From Candidatus Gastranaerophilales bacterium (GTDB lineage Bacteria > Cyanobacteriota > Vampirovibrionia > Gastranaerophilales > Gastranaerophilaceae), in the NCBI GenBank assembly GCA_944323595.1, contig CALUTF010000013.1, positions 1-44,077 of the forward strand: DNA of 44,077 nt. Direction: 5' to 3'. Under the pieces are notes generated by a model, which was given only the letters and a program-made list of their open reading frames with translations, was not told the DNA's origin and searched no databases. The position numbers and the translations under genes are program-made. Position 1 is the first letter of the stretch. Each line of letters opens with the position of its first letter. This document shows positions 9,032 to 17,066 of this stretch, in pieces.

Positions 9032-10612
9032 CTACTTTTTCTGTGAAGATACTTTATTTTCACTCTTCAATATAAATAATACCGGTATTAAAATAAAACA
9101 TCCGACAGCGAAAATTCTGAAAGAATCCATATATGCCCATAATCTACATTGCTGCAGCATTTGATTATATAATGTTGTCTGCGCCATGTACATTCCGGTA
9201 AAACTGTCGCTTACATACTGTGTGAAAGTTCCGGCATAGGCACTAAGTCTTTCCGCATAAATATTGTTTGTCGGCGTTAATGATTTAACCATCATGTACT
9301 GGTGCATTTGGGAAAATCTTGATATAAATGTCGCAACAAGCGATGTTCCGATGGAACCGCCGATTGTCTTCAAAAGATTTTGAAAACCGGAGGCATTTGT
9401 CATCTGTTCATTTCTAAGAGTAATACATGATAGCGTAACCAGAGGCATCATAGAAAATACCAGCCCTATCCCGAATATAAAGTTCGGAATAACAATGTTC
9501 ATCTGTGATATCTGCAGATTCAAATGCCCGAGCATCCATCCGCCTAAGCCTAAACAGAAAAATCCGATTACCGCATATATTTTGTATGGAACTCTGCCGC
9601 CTATTGCACCAAAGATTAATAATGATAATAAAGCGCCGACACCTCGCGGCATAATAGATAAACCGCTCGTAAACGCATCATAACCAAGTAAGTATTGAAG
9701 CATTTGAGGTAATATCGCTAATGATGCCAGTAATATTGCGTTTGACATAATCAGCATTATCGTACCAAACACAAAGTTTATATCTTTTAATACGTCAAAT
9801 TTGATAAAAGCATTATCTTTTTTGTTCATTACCTGTGAAATAAAGAATGCGATACCGCCAACAACGGCGATTGCTGTTAACCAGCATATAAATGTTGAAC
9901 CGAACCAGTCTTTATCGTTACCTTTATCAAAAACAACCTGCAAAGGTATAAGCCATACACAGAGCCAGAAAAAGCCCCATTTATCAAGTGTTGTACCTTT
10001 CTGACGTTTTGCGTATGGAGGATCTTCAAGGTACTTTTTGGCAAGCATTATAACTATCAAACCAAACGGAACGTTAATAAAGAAAATCCAAGGCCATGCC
10101 CAGTTATCCGTAATCCAGCCGCCCATTACAGGACCCAAAATAGGAGCTACAACTACAACAAGACCGAATACTGCCATTGCTTTGTTCAAAGAGTCACCTT
10201 TGAAACTCTCCATCGTAATTGCCTGAGAAAGCGGAATTAAACAACCGCCGCCGAAACCTTGCAAGGCACGTGCAATTACTATCATCCCTATAGAGTTCGA
10301 AACTCCGCAAAGAAAAGAGGCTATAGTAAACGTTAGAACACTCAAGATAAAATAATTTCTCCGTCCTAAAACTTTACAAAAGTAATCTATCATAGGGATT
10401 ACTATACTACTTGCCATCAAATAACTTGTTAATACCCAGATGGATTCCTGACTGCTGACAGAATACGAACCTGCAATGTGCGGCAATGCTACGTTTGCTA
10501 CTGTTTCGTCCAGTGCATACATAAATGTTGCAAGCATTGCCGGTAATATCATCAACCACGGGTTTCCGGACGGTTTCCATTCTTGTTCTGTTGTTACTGC
10601 TGTGTTTGACAT
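9032..10612 (-). CDS. emrB: MFS drug efflux permease, DHA2 (EmrB/QacA) family
   Basis: This is a proton-driven inner-membrane exporter of hydrophobic compounds. The 526 residues carry many hydrophobic segments consistent with the 14-TM DHA2 class. Visible motifs are LDETVANVALP in TM1 (motif D1), the motif-A-like loop GKVLGRRN and the antiporter motif C GPVMGGW near residue 155. A ribosome site AAAAGG precedes the ATG. It is the last gene of marR-emrA-emrB, and with the EmrA adaptor and the divergent outer-membrane channel it should form a tripartite pump. The 134-bp gap to emrA is long for this operon and holds a small inverted-repeat element. Substrates are unknown. Confidence 0.93.
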   Translation of the reverse strand: MSNTAVTTEQEWKPSGNPWLMILPAMLATFMYALDETVANVALPHIAGSYSVSSQESIWVLTSYLMASSIVIPMIDYFCKVLGRRNYFILSVLTFTIASFLCGVSNSIGMIVIARALQGFGGGCLIPLSQAITMESFKGDSLNKAMAVFGLVVVVAPILGPVMGGWITDNWAWPWIFFINVPFGLIVIMLAKKYLEDPPYAKRQKGTTLDKWGFFWLCVWLIPLQVVFDKGNDKDWFGSTFICWLTAIAVVGGIAFFISQVMNKKDNAFIKFDVLKDINFVFGTIMLIMSNAILLASLAILPQMLQYLLGYDAFTSGLSIMPRGVGALLSLLIFGAIGGRVPYKIYAVIGFFCLGLGGWMLGHLNLQISQMNIVIPNFIFGIGLVFSMMPLVTLSCITLRNEQMTNASGFQNLLKTIGGSIGTSLVATFISRFSQMHQYMMVKSLTPTNNIYAERLSAYAGTFTQYVSDSFTGMYMAQTTLYNQMLQQCRLWAYMDSFRIFAVGCFILIPVLFILKSENKVSSQKK

Positions 10613-10645
10613 TTTTCTAACCTTTTTAATATTTTTCTATAGCCA

Positions 10646-10720
10646 AATAGTGAACAGCCCGTGTCGAAAAGGAGATTCATCTTTTCTGCCTGAGGCATTA
10701 ATATCGGACTATTCACTAAT
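10646..10720. repeat. 75-bp MITE-like element with imperfect terminal inverted repeats
   Basis: The left end AATAGTGAACAGCCCG (10646-10661) matches the inverted right end (10720-10705) at 13 of 16 bases. The right end cggactattcact resembles the cggacttattcact end of module C at 6551 and 27393. It lies between emrA and emrB. No duplicated target site is clear. Confidence 0.45.
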
Positions 10721-10746
10721 TTAGCTTAATTTATTATATTTAAATC

Positions 10747-11754
10747 CTACTTAACTCTTACTTTCGGAACTACAGACATACCCGGTACAATATTATATTC
10801 ATTCGGATCAATTTCTTCAGTGAATACAATTTTTACAGGAACACGCTGTACAATTTTGACGAAAGAACCAACAGCATTTTCAGGCGGGAACAAACTTGCT
10901 TTTGCACCTGAACTTCTCTGGATACTGTCAATCTGACCTTTAAATACTTTATTCGGATAAGTATCAACTTTAATATCAACCGGCTGTCCCGGTTTCATGT
11001 GTCTTAACTGGTTTTCTTTAAAGTTTGCAACAACCCAGACATTGTGCGGAACGATTGTACACAGAGGAGAACCAACATTTACGTACATACCTTTTTCTAC
11101 TCTTCTTGATGCAATTGTTCCGGATTGAGGAGCTTTTATTGTTGTGTATGAAAGATTCAATTCAGCCTGTTCCATTGCGGCTTTTGCTTCTTTCAGGTCA
11201 GCATCAGCAACTTTATTATTTTCTTTTGATAACAAAGCCTGATCTGCATTTGTTAAGTTTGCAACTGCAGAATCATATTTTGTTTGGGCATTATCAAGTG
11301 CCTGTTTAGAAACAGCACCTGTTGCATAAAGATTTTTATATCTGTCTAAATCTGCTTTAGCACTGTCAATTGCTGATTGCATTGCATTGTAGTTAGCTTT
11401 TGCATTTTCCTGATTAAGAAGTATTCTCTCATAACGAGCCTTAGCAGAATCAAGAGCGACTTTATAATCAGTATCATCTATTTTAGCAATTTCGTCGCCT
11501 TCTTCTATCGGCTGGTTATCTGTTATCATAACTTCAACAATCTGACCGCTTACACGCGGAGCAACAGATACCGTAGTTGTTTCAACATAAGCATCATCCG
11601 TTGATTGAAACATCAAAGCTTCATGAACAAAATATCCGACTCCGAGAGCAGCCAGAATTATGATACCGATAAGCGTCGGTTTGTTAATTTTTTTCTTTTT
11701 ATCATTTTTTGCATCTTCTGCATGTTCTGTTGACTGATTTTTTTCTTCTTCCAT
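10747..11754 (-). CDS. emrA: HlyD/EmrA-family periplasmic adaptor (membrane fusion protein)
   Basis: This protein bridges an MFS permease and an outer-membrane channel. The 335 residues begin with a charged cytoplasmic tail rich in Lys and Glu, followed by one transmembrane segment (about 27-46). Next comes the family hallmark TDDAYVETTTVSVAPRVSG, a first lipoyl half, a long coiled-coil hairpin (about 78-185) rich in Ala, Lys and Asp, the second lipoyl half (TIKAPQSGTIASRRVEKG) and a beta-barrel region. An AGAGG ribosome site precedes the ATG. It follows marR by 26 bp on the same strand, so one transcript from the marR promoter is likely. Confidence 0.94.
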   Translation of the reverse strand: MEEEKNQSTEHAEDAKNDKKKKINKPTLIGIIILAALGVGYFVHEALMFQSTDDAYVETTTVSVAPRVSGQIVEVMITDNQPIEEGDEIAKIDDTDYKVALDSAKARYERILLNQENAKANYNAMQSAIDSAKADLDRYKNLYATGAVSKQALDNAQTKYDSAVANLTNADQALLSKENNKVADADLKEAKAAMEQAELNLSYTTIKAPQSGTIASRRVEKGMYVNVGSPLCTIVPHNVWVVANFKENQLRHMKPGQPVDIKVDTYPNKVFKGQIDSIQRSSGAKASLFPPENAVGSFVKIVQRVPVKIVFTEEIDPNEYNIVPGMSVVPKVRVK

Positions 11755-11780
11755 GATTACCTCTTTTTATATTGCTAATA

Positions 11781-12242
11781 TTATATATTCATTTCAAAAA
11801 CTTCTTCTAAATTACAACGAAATTTCTTTAAAGAGCAATGTAGATTTTCCAACTCCTCATCTGTTAATTTGCGTTTAGAGGAATTTATAAAGCCTTCTAT
11901 TTTTTTATTTATCTGCTGAATTTTTCTGACACCATTTTCGGTCAGACCCATTTTTTTTACAAGCCTGTTATTTTTTGTATCAATAAATCGTGTAATAAAT
12001 CCTTTTTCTTCTAATGAGTTCAATATTCTACCCGTATTAGCCCTATCTTTTAATATCAATTTTGCAAGATCACGCTGACATATACTGGAATTACATAATA
12101 TTGTGTCCAGAGCAACATACTCATCCGGTGTTACATCTATTTCCAGCTGTTCAAAAACTCTAACGCTTATCAACCGCAAAAGTCTTGCTACCTGTTCGAT
12201 TTCATAGTTCAGCGTATCTGTGTAATGAAGACTCTTTGGCAT
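11781..12242 (-). CDS. MarR-family transcriptional regulator of the efflux locus
   Basis: A 153-residue winged-helix regulator. The central part (about 40-105) fits the MarR fold, with CQRDLAKLILKDRANTGRILNSLEEKGFITR as helix-turn-helix and a wing with DTKNNR, flanked by N- and C-terminal dimerisation helices. It is first in the operon with emrA and emrB and is divergent from the outer-membrane channel gene. The shared 124-bp gap holds a perfect inverted repeat, so it most likely represses both units until a ligand binds. A GGGAATTAG ribosome-site-like stretch precedes the ATG. Confidence 0.92.
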   Translation of the reverse strand: MPKSLHYTDTLNYEIEQVARLLRLISVRVFEQLEIDVTPDEYVALDTILCNSSICQRDLAKLILKDRANTGRILNSLEEKGFITRFIDTKNNRLVKKMGLTENGVRKIQQINKKIEGFINSSKRKLTDEELENLHCSLKKFRCNLEEVFEMNI

Positions 12243-12267
12243 CTTTTCTAATTCCCTTTATTATTTT

Positions 12268-12321
12268 AATATTATGTTGTAAAAAAAATATGTTGCATTT
12301 ACAACAATATTATGCTAACAT
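12268..12321 (+). promoter_or_regulatory. Divergent efflux control region: candidate MarR operator and channel-gene promoter
   Basis: TGTTGTAAA (12275-12283) and TTTACAACA (12298-12306) form a perfect 9-bp inverted repeat with a 14-nt gap, flanked by near-symmetric aatatta and atattat. A promoter for the plus-strand channel gene overlaps it: -35 TTGCAT (12293-12298), 17-nt spacer, -10 TAACAT (12316-12321). A protein bound to the dyad would cover this -35, and probably also the promoter for marR. Confidence 0.6.
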
Positions 12322-12366
12322 ATTCATTGTAGAAATGCAAGTAGTTTAATTAGAGGAATTGAAAAA

Positions 12367-13764
12367 TTGAAAAAGATAATCACAATAGCACTATTAGCAG
12401 GGATTTTGAACATGAATTGCGGTACTTTAATGACACTTGCAAAAGAAGATTCAACCCCTAAAGCCCCGCATGAATTCAAAAGCATGGTCAAAAAGGACAA
12501 AAAATATGACCCGTCTTACAAATATGAATATACAAACATGGAATGGTGGAACCGTTTCAATGACAGTATTTTGACAGGTTATATAAATAAAGCGATTGAA
12601 AATAACTATGACCTGAAAGCAGCATCACTTGCGGTTCAGGAATACTACCAACAGACAAGAGCACAGTTTGCAAATGAATTGCCTCAAATCGGCGCAGGAT
12701 TTTTCCCCGGGTACGCAAAAATGCCTGGCACAACAGACAGTGACTGGTCTTTTGCCGTTCCGGGATTTGCTTCTTACGAAGTCGATATTTTCTTGAAAAA
12801 CAGAGATAAAACAAAATCTGTAAAGAAACTTTACGAAGGTTCAAAGTTTGATGAACGCGCAGCATATATCGCAATTGCGTCTGCTGTCGGAACTACTTAT
12901 TTGAACATTGTTAACCTCGACAAGACAATTGAAATTCAGCAGCAAATTGTTGATATAAGAAAAAATATTTATGAACTTATGCAGTTGAGCAATCAAGAGG
13001 GGCTTGTTTCAACAGCGGATGTAGTCAGAGCCAATAAGGAATATGTAGAAGGCATGACATCGCTGGTTGAGCTCACCAAACAGCGCGACAAACTTTTAAA
13101 TCAGCTTTGTGTTTTGATTGGCGAAAGCCCTGAAAATGCGTCCTCTTTACAGAGAGCATCTTTTGACAGCCTGAACTGCGATGTAACAGTACCGGAATCT
13201 ATTGCGACAGAAGTCATTGTCCAGAGACCGGATTACCTGAAAGCTGAAAAAATGGTTGAAAAAGCCGGTATAGATGTCAGGGTTGCGCGTAAAGAATTCC
13301 TCCCGTCAATCAACCTCGGCGGATTGTTGTTCTTTAATGCAAACGATTTAGGCAGCGTGTTCACAACCCGGAATGCTTTGATGGCGCTTGGCGGCGGACT
13401 TTTCTGGCCGTTATTCACAGGCGGGTCAAGAATGGCTAATTTAAAAATTAGAAAATACAGCTATGAACGCGTTTTGCAACAGTACTACAAAACAAACCTC
13501 ACCGCAATTCAGGAAGTCAACGACGCCCTTTTGTGTGTGAAAATGGATAAAGACAAACTTGATAAAGTCCAAAAACAAAGAGATTTAGAAGCTGAAGACT
13601 TTGAATATACCGAAGCTAAATTCAATCAGGGAACGATTTCCAAACTTGATTTAATTCAAAAACAGGAAAATCTGCTTGATATGGATAAAACTCTTGCACA
13701 AAACAAGGTTGAATTTATGGTAGACGCAATTGGTCTGTATAAAGCAACCGGAAGCAAAATTTAA
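12367..13764 (+). CDS. NodT/TolC-type outer-membrane efflux channel
   Basis: The outer-membrane exit duct of the pump. The 465-residue protein starts at a TTG with AGAGGA 9 nt upstream. A signal peptide (about 1-24, KKIITIALLAGILNMNC) carries a Cys at 18 that could be a weak lipobox; NodT-family channels are usually lipoproteins. The NodT hallmark WWNRFNDSILTGYINKAIENN follows, then two repeats of long coiled-coil helices with beta strands (GLLFFNAN, GGGLFWPLFTGG). It is divergent from marR-emrA-emrB with a shared operator, which ties it to that pump. A strong terminator follows. A second channel gene at 34841 is only distantly similar. Confidence 0.92.
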   Translation: MKKIITIALLAGILNMNCGTLMTLAKEDSTPKAPHEFKSMVKKDKKYDPSYKYEYTNMEWWNRFNDSILTGYINKAIENNYDLKAASLAVQEYYQQTRAQFANELPQIGAGFFPGYAKMPGTTDSDWSFAVPGFASYEVDIFLKNRDKTKSVKKLYEGSKFDERAAYIAIASAVGTTYLNIVNLDKTIEIQQQIVDIRKNIYELMQLSNQEGLVSTADVVRANKEYVEGMTSLVELTKQRDKLLNQLCVLIGESPENASSLQRASFDSLNCDVTVPESIATEVIVQRPDYLKAEKMVEKAGIDVRVARKEFLPSINLGGLLFFNANDLGSVFTTRNALMALGGGLFWPLFTGGSRMANLKIRKYSYERVLQQYYKTNLTAIQEVNDALLCVKMDKDKLDKVQKQRDLEAEDFEYTEAKFNQGTISKLDLIQKQENLLDMDKTLAQNKVEFMVDAIGLYKATGSKI

Positions 13765-13813
13765 AAAAAGAAAACTCCGTACACAAAATTAAATATATGT
13801 AATCACATCACCT

Positions 13814-13876
13814 CTTTACTTTAAATATTCTTTAAAGTAAAGCCGGCAAAAAAATCCACTTTTGCCGGTTTTTTAT
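13814..13876 (+). terminator. Double hairpin terminator after the efflux channel gene
   Basis: The first hairpin has perfect 12-bp arms CTTTACTTTAAA and TTTAAAGTAAAG (13814-13842). The second has 9-bp arms CCGGCAAAA and TTTTGCCGG (13843-13868) followed directly by a T tract. It also faces the convergent end of der. Confidence 0.9.
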
Positions 13877-13881
13877 TATGT

Positions 13882-15216
13882 TTATTTTTTATTTTTATCG
13901 CCGCGTGAGCGGACAGATATTCTGATTGGTGTGCCAAAGAAGCCGAAAGCTTCACGGAGTTTGTTTTCAATATAACGTTTGTAATGATCTTTCAACAATT
14001 CTTCATTATTAACAAACAGCACAAAAGACGGCGGCTGTACGTTAATCTGTGTAGTATATAAAATTTTGAGTCTTGCATTTTTAACGCTTTGAGGCGGGTT
14101 AAGAACGTATGCTTCGTTTATAACTTTGTTCAAAAGACCTGTTGAAACGCGTTTGGTGCATTGTTCATAAACCTCTACAGATTTTTCAAATATCTGATTC
14201 AAACGCTGTTTTGTCACAGCACTGATATAAATTTTCGGCGCAAAATCCAGAAACGGAATTTCATTAGCAATTTTCAAATCAAACTGATTGATTGTATTTG
14301 ATTTTTTATCTTCAATCAAGTCCCATTTATTAACGGCAACAATCAGCCCCTTACCGGCTTCTGTTATAATAGAAGAAATCTTTTTATCCTGATCGGAAAT
14401 TCCCTGAGTTGCATCTATTACAAGAACAGCAACATCACAATCTCTAATAGAACGGATTGCACGGTCGACCGCAAATTTTTCAACGCCCCATTCAACTTTT
14501 GCTTTTTTGCGAATTCCCGCAGTATCAACTATTATAAATTCCTTACCGTGGTATTTAATACGGCTGTCTATACTGTCGCGTGTTGTGCCTGATATATCGG
14601 AAACTATTACCCTGTCTTCATTTAAAAGAGCATTAACTATAGAAGATTTGCCAGCATTCGGACGTCCTACTATTGCGATTTTAATCGTTTCTTCGCTGTC
14701 AACATCTTCGATAATTTCAAAATCAGAAGTCACAGCATCAAGCAAATCACCGACCCCGCCGCTTCCGTGTAATGCAGAAATCCCGATAGGTTCACCGATT
14801 GCAAGCGAGTAAAAATCGCTCATCATAGCAAGGGAATCAGGGTTATCAAGTTTGTTCACGGCAAGAAAAACCGGCTTGTCAGATTGGCGGAGAATATTTG
14901 CAATATCTTCATCAACAGGATGAACCCCGTCTTTGCCGTCAACAACAAAAATAATCTTGTCAGCCTCATCGCAGGCAATTTTTGCCTGATCATAGATAGA
15001 CAGCATTATTTCATCTTCATCACCCGGAACAATTCCGCCCGTGTCTATTACGGTAAAAATTTTGTTCTGCCATTCAACATCAAAATATATTCTGTCTCTG
15101 GTAACCCCCGGACGGTCATCAACTATTGAATTCCGGTGGCCGATTAAACGGTTTACCAGAGTTGATTTCCCGACATTCGGGCGTCCTACTATTGCGACTA
15201 TCGGTTTTCTTTTCAT
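13882..15216 (-). CDS. der: Ribosome-assembly GTPase Der (EngA)
   Basis: Der is an essential GTPase with two G domains in tandem that helps assemble the 50S subunit. In the 444 residues the first P-loop GRPNVGKS is at 10-17 with DTGG and NKLD motifs. The second P-loop GRPNAGKS is near 184 with DTAG and NKWD. A C-terminal KH-like domain ends in a basic GTPIRISVRSRGDKNKK tail. The gene lies 24 bp behind aroC. A TACAAT box ends 6 nt before the ATG and no ribosome site is present, so der probably also has its own leaderless transcript. Confidence 0.97.
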   Translation of the reverse strand: MKRKPIVAIVGRPNVGKSTLVNRLIGHRNSIVDDRPGVTRDRIYFDVEWQNKIFTVIDTGGIVPGDEDEIMLSIYDQAKIACDEADKIIFVVDGKDGVHPVDEDIANILRQSDKPVFLAVNKLDNPDSLAMMSDFYSLAIGEPIGISALHGSGGVGDLLDAVTSDFEIIEDVDSEETIKIAIVGRPNAGKSSIVNALLNEDRVIVSDISGTTRDSIDSRIKYHGKEFIIVDTAGIRKKAKVEWGVEKFAVDRAIRSIRDCDVAVLVIDATQGISDQDKKISSIITEAGKGLIVAVNKWDLIEDKKSNTINQFDLKIANEIPFLDFAPKIYISAVTKQRLNQIFEKSVEVYEQCTKRVSTGLLNKVINEAYVLNPPQSVKNARLKILYTTQINVQPPSFVLFVNNEELLKDHYKRYIENKLREAFGFFGTPIRISVRSRGDKNKK

Positions 15217-15222
15217 AAAAAT

Positions 15223-15228
15223 ATTGTA
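15223..15228 (-). promoter_or_regulatory. -10 box of der, leaderless position
   Basis: TACAAT on the minus strand ends 6 nt before the ATG of der. Transcription starting about 7 nt after a -10 box would begin at the A of the start codon. The -35 is poor. Confidence 0.5.
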
Positions 15229-15240
15229 GCATGAATATTT

Positions 15241-16299
15241 TTAACTTTGACCGAAATTTCTCTTAATTTCATCAAGGCTGTCGCCCCCGAATTTTGTTAA
15301 AATTTCGTCTGCCAGTATCCAAGCAACACGACTTTCGGCAACCACAGCACATGCTTCTACCGCGCACGTGTCAGAGCGTTCAAAATGAGCCTCTGCCTCT
15401 GTCATCTCTTTTATATCAATAGATTTTAAAGGTTTTCTGAGCGTCGGAATCGGTTTCATAACGGCTTTTACCGTTATATTTTCACCGTTAGACATGCCGC
15501 CTTCTATACCTCCGGCGTTGTTTGTTCTGTGTTTCACGGCACCGTTTTCCAGATATATTTCGTCGTGGTACTGACTGCCTTTTATACCGAGCGGATTTGT
15601 ACCGATTTCAACAACTTTTACGGCAGGAATACTCATTACAGCCTGTGCAATTCTGCCGTCGAGCTTTCTGTCCCAGTGAACAAAAGAGCCTAAACCTACC
15701 GGAATATTTTCATATACAACTTCAAATTTTCCGCCTAAAGTATCACCTGAAGCTTTTGCGTTATCAATTTCACGGTGGAAATCTTCTTCCACAAGCCCTT
15801 TGCCTATCTGAATTATATAAGAGTGACCGTGGATATTAAATTCTTTAAGCAAAAGTTTTGCCACCGCGCCAACCGCAACTTCTATGGCTGTTTTCCGCGC
15901 ACTTGAGCGTTCAAGAACATTCCTCAAATCCTTATGATTATATTTAACACTACCTGCATAATCGGCATGCCCCGGACGTATTGTTGTAAAAGACTTTTCA
16001 TCAGTTTCATCTTCCGGTGAGGTACTCATAATTTTTTCCCAGTTAGCAAAATCTTTGTTTCTTATTACAAGACAAACCGGTGCTCCTGTAGTTTTGCCAA
16101 ACCTGACGCCCGAGGTAATTTCAACAGTATCTGTTTCAATTTTCATTCTGCCGCCGCGTCCATACCCCTGCTGGCGTCTTTTCAGTTCTTCGTTTATAAA
16201 ATCTTCATCAATTTCCAACCCTGACGGCAATCCCTCTATTATTGCCGTTAAACATTTTCCGTGGCTTTCTCCCGATGTTAAAAATCTGAATTTGTTCAT
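15241..16299 (-). CDS. aroC: Chorismate synthase
   Basis: AroC converts EPSP to chorismate, the last shared step of aromatic amino-acid synthesis, using reduced FMN. The 352-residue protein has the N-terminal signature GESHGKCLTAIIEGLPSG, the Arg-rich RRQQGYGRGGRMKIE stretch, the central ERSSARKTAIEVAVGAVAK and the C-terminal NNAGGIEGGMSNGE motif. The length is standard. An AGGAAAG ribosome site lies before the ATG. It is followed by der at 24 bp. The upstream gap holds a perfect 14-bp palindrome, AAACAAATTTGTTT (16358-16371), whose role is unclear. Confidence 0.97.
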   Translation of the reverse strand: MNKFRFLTSGESHGKCLTAIIEGLPSGLEIDEDFINEELKRRQQGYGRGGRMKIETDTVEITSGVRFGKTTGAPVCLVIRNKDFANWEKIMSTSPEDETDEKSFTTIRPGHADYAGSVKYNHKDLRNVLERSSARKTAIEVAVGAVAKLLLKEFNIHGHSYIIQIGKGLVEEDFHREIDNAKASGDTLGGKFEVVYENIPVGLGSFVHWDRKLDGRIAQAVMSIPAVKVVEIGTNPLGIKGSQYHDEIYLENGAVKHRTNNAGGIEGGMSNGENITVKAVMKPIPTLRKPLKSIDIKEMTEAEAHFERSDTCAVEACAVVAESRVAWILADEILTKFGGDSLDEIKRNFGQS

Positions 16300-16415
16300 A
16301 TTCTTTCCTGCTCTTTTTATCTTATGCCGGTTACAAAAAAGGTACCAATTTTGTTTTAAACAAATTTGTTTATTTGCATTATACCAAAATTAATACCTTT
16401 TTAAAAATTATAAAC

Positions 16416-16892
16416 TTATTTTGCGTATTTTAATAAAGCCTGAACTTTTGTCTGCATCATTTCTTCTGTGATAATCCAGTTTCCGTCAGGCTGTTTTTTT
16501 ACTATCATGTAAGTTTTAAGCCAGTAAGTCTCACCCGTCGGCTGTCTTTCAGAACTGATTTTGTAACCGGTGCCGGATTTTGATACGGTAATTTTTCTAT
16601 AAGTATTTTTGTATTTTCTCAATTTTGCGGTTGTTTGCCCCAGTTTCATCTGGGTTATATAAGTATTTGTGTCAGTATTCAAATCAACAAGAGTTCCGTC
16701 AGGTTTAACAACCTGTCTGATAATCTTTGCATCAGGGGAGTACATCTTTGTTATTGACGGATTGTAAGAATTAGCCGCCTCAACATATCTGTTAAAAAAC
16801 GCCAACGCCTCATTTGCTTCATCAGCGAATGCTTTCAAGCCTGCTGAAAGAAACATTGCGAAGATAAATATTACTGATAAAAACTTTTTCAT
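16416..16892 (-). CDS. Secreted NTF2/SnoaL-like protein of unknown function
   Basis: A 158-residue exported protein. A clear signal peptide (1-23, MKKFLSVIFIFAMFLSAG, cleavage probably after AFA) is followed by one compact domain. The helix EALAFFNRYVEAANSYN, strand KMYSPDAKIIRQV and the final strands YWLKTYMIVKKQPDGNWIITEEM are laid out like an NTF2-like cone fold. No catalytic residues can be named. The AAGGAG ribosome site is strong and a TATAAT box lies about 65 nt upstream, in contrast to the divergent leaderless lepA. It is not obviously linked to aroC, which is 116 bp downstream. Confidence 0.8.
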   Translation of the reverse strand: MKKFLSVIFIFAMFLSAGLKAFADEANEALAFFNRYVEAANSYNPSITKMYSPDAKIIRQVVKPDGTLVDLNTDTNTYITQMKLGQTTAKLRKYKNTYRKITVSKSGTGYKISSERQPTGETYWLKTYMIVKKQPDGNWIITEEMMQTKVQALLKYAK

Positions 16893-17030
16893 TTTTTTCT
16901 CCTTTTACACACCTTTTAAAACGAAAATTAAGTGCATTTTGTTCATTTGTATAAAATATTATAACACAAACCAGAATAAAAGACTTATCGACTCCGGCAG
17001 AGGCAAACGACCCGTTTTCGGCGGTAATAT

Positions 17031-17059
17031 TTGCAGATAAAGTTTTTTTCAAATATAAT
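17031..17059 (+). promoter_or_regulatory. lepA promoter, leaderless
   Basis: -35 TTGCAG (17031-17036), a 17-nt spacer and perfect -10 TATAAT (17054-17059). The lepA ATG starts at 17067, only 7 nt after the -10, which is where transcription should begin. No ribosome site is present. Confidence 0.75.
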
Positions 17060-17066
17060 AATAATT

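Noticed and set aside
15522-15839. 105-residue frame antisense to aroC, and similar long frames antisense to der, emrB, recJ and the helicase
   Set aside because: These are shadows of strongly supported genes, with no ribosome sites, domains or plausible composition.
16358-16371. Perfect palindrome AAACAAATTTGTTT upstream of aroC
   Set aside because: It may be an operator, but in so A/T-rich a sequence a 14-bp palindrome alone is weak evidence; no second copy was noticed.
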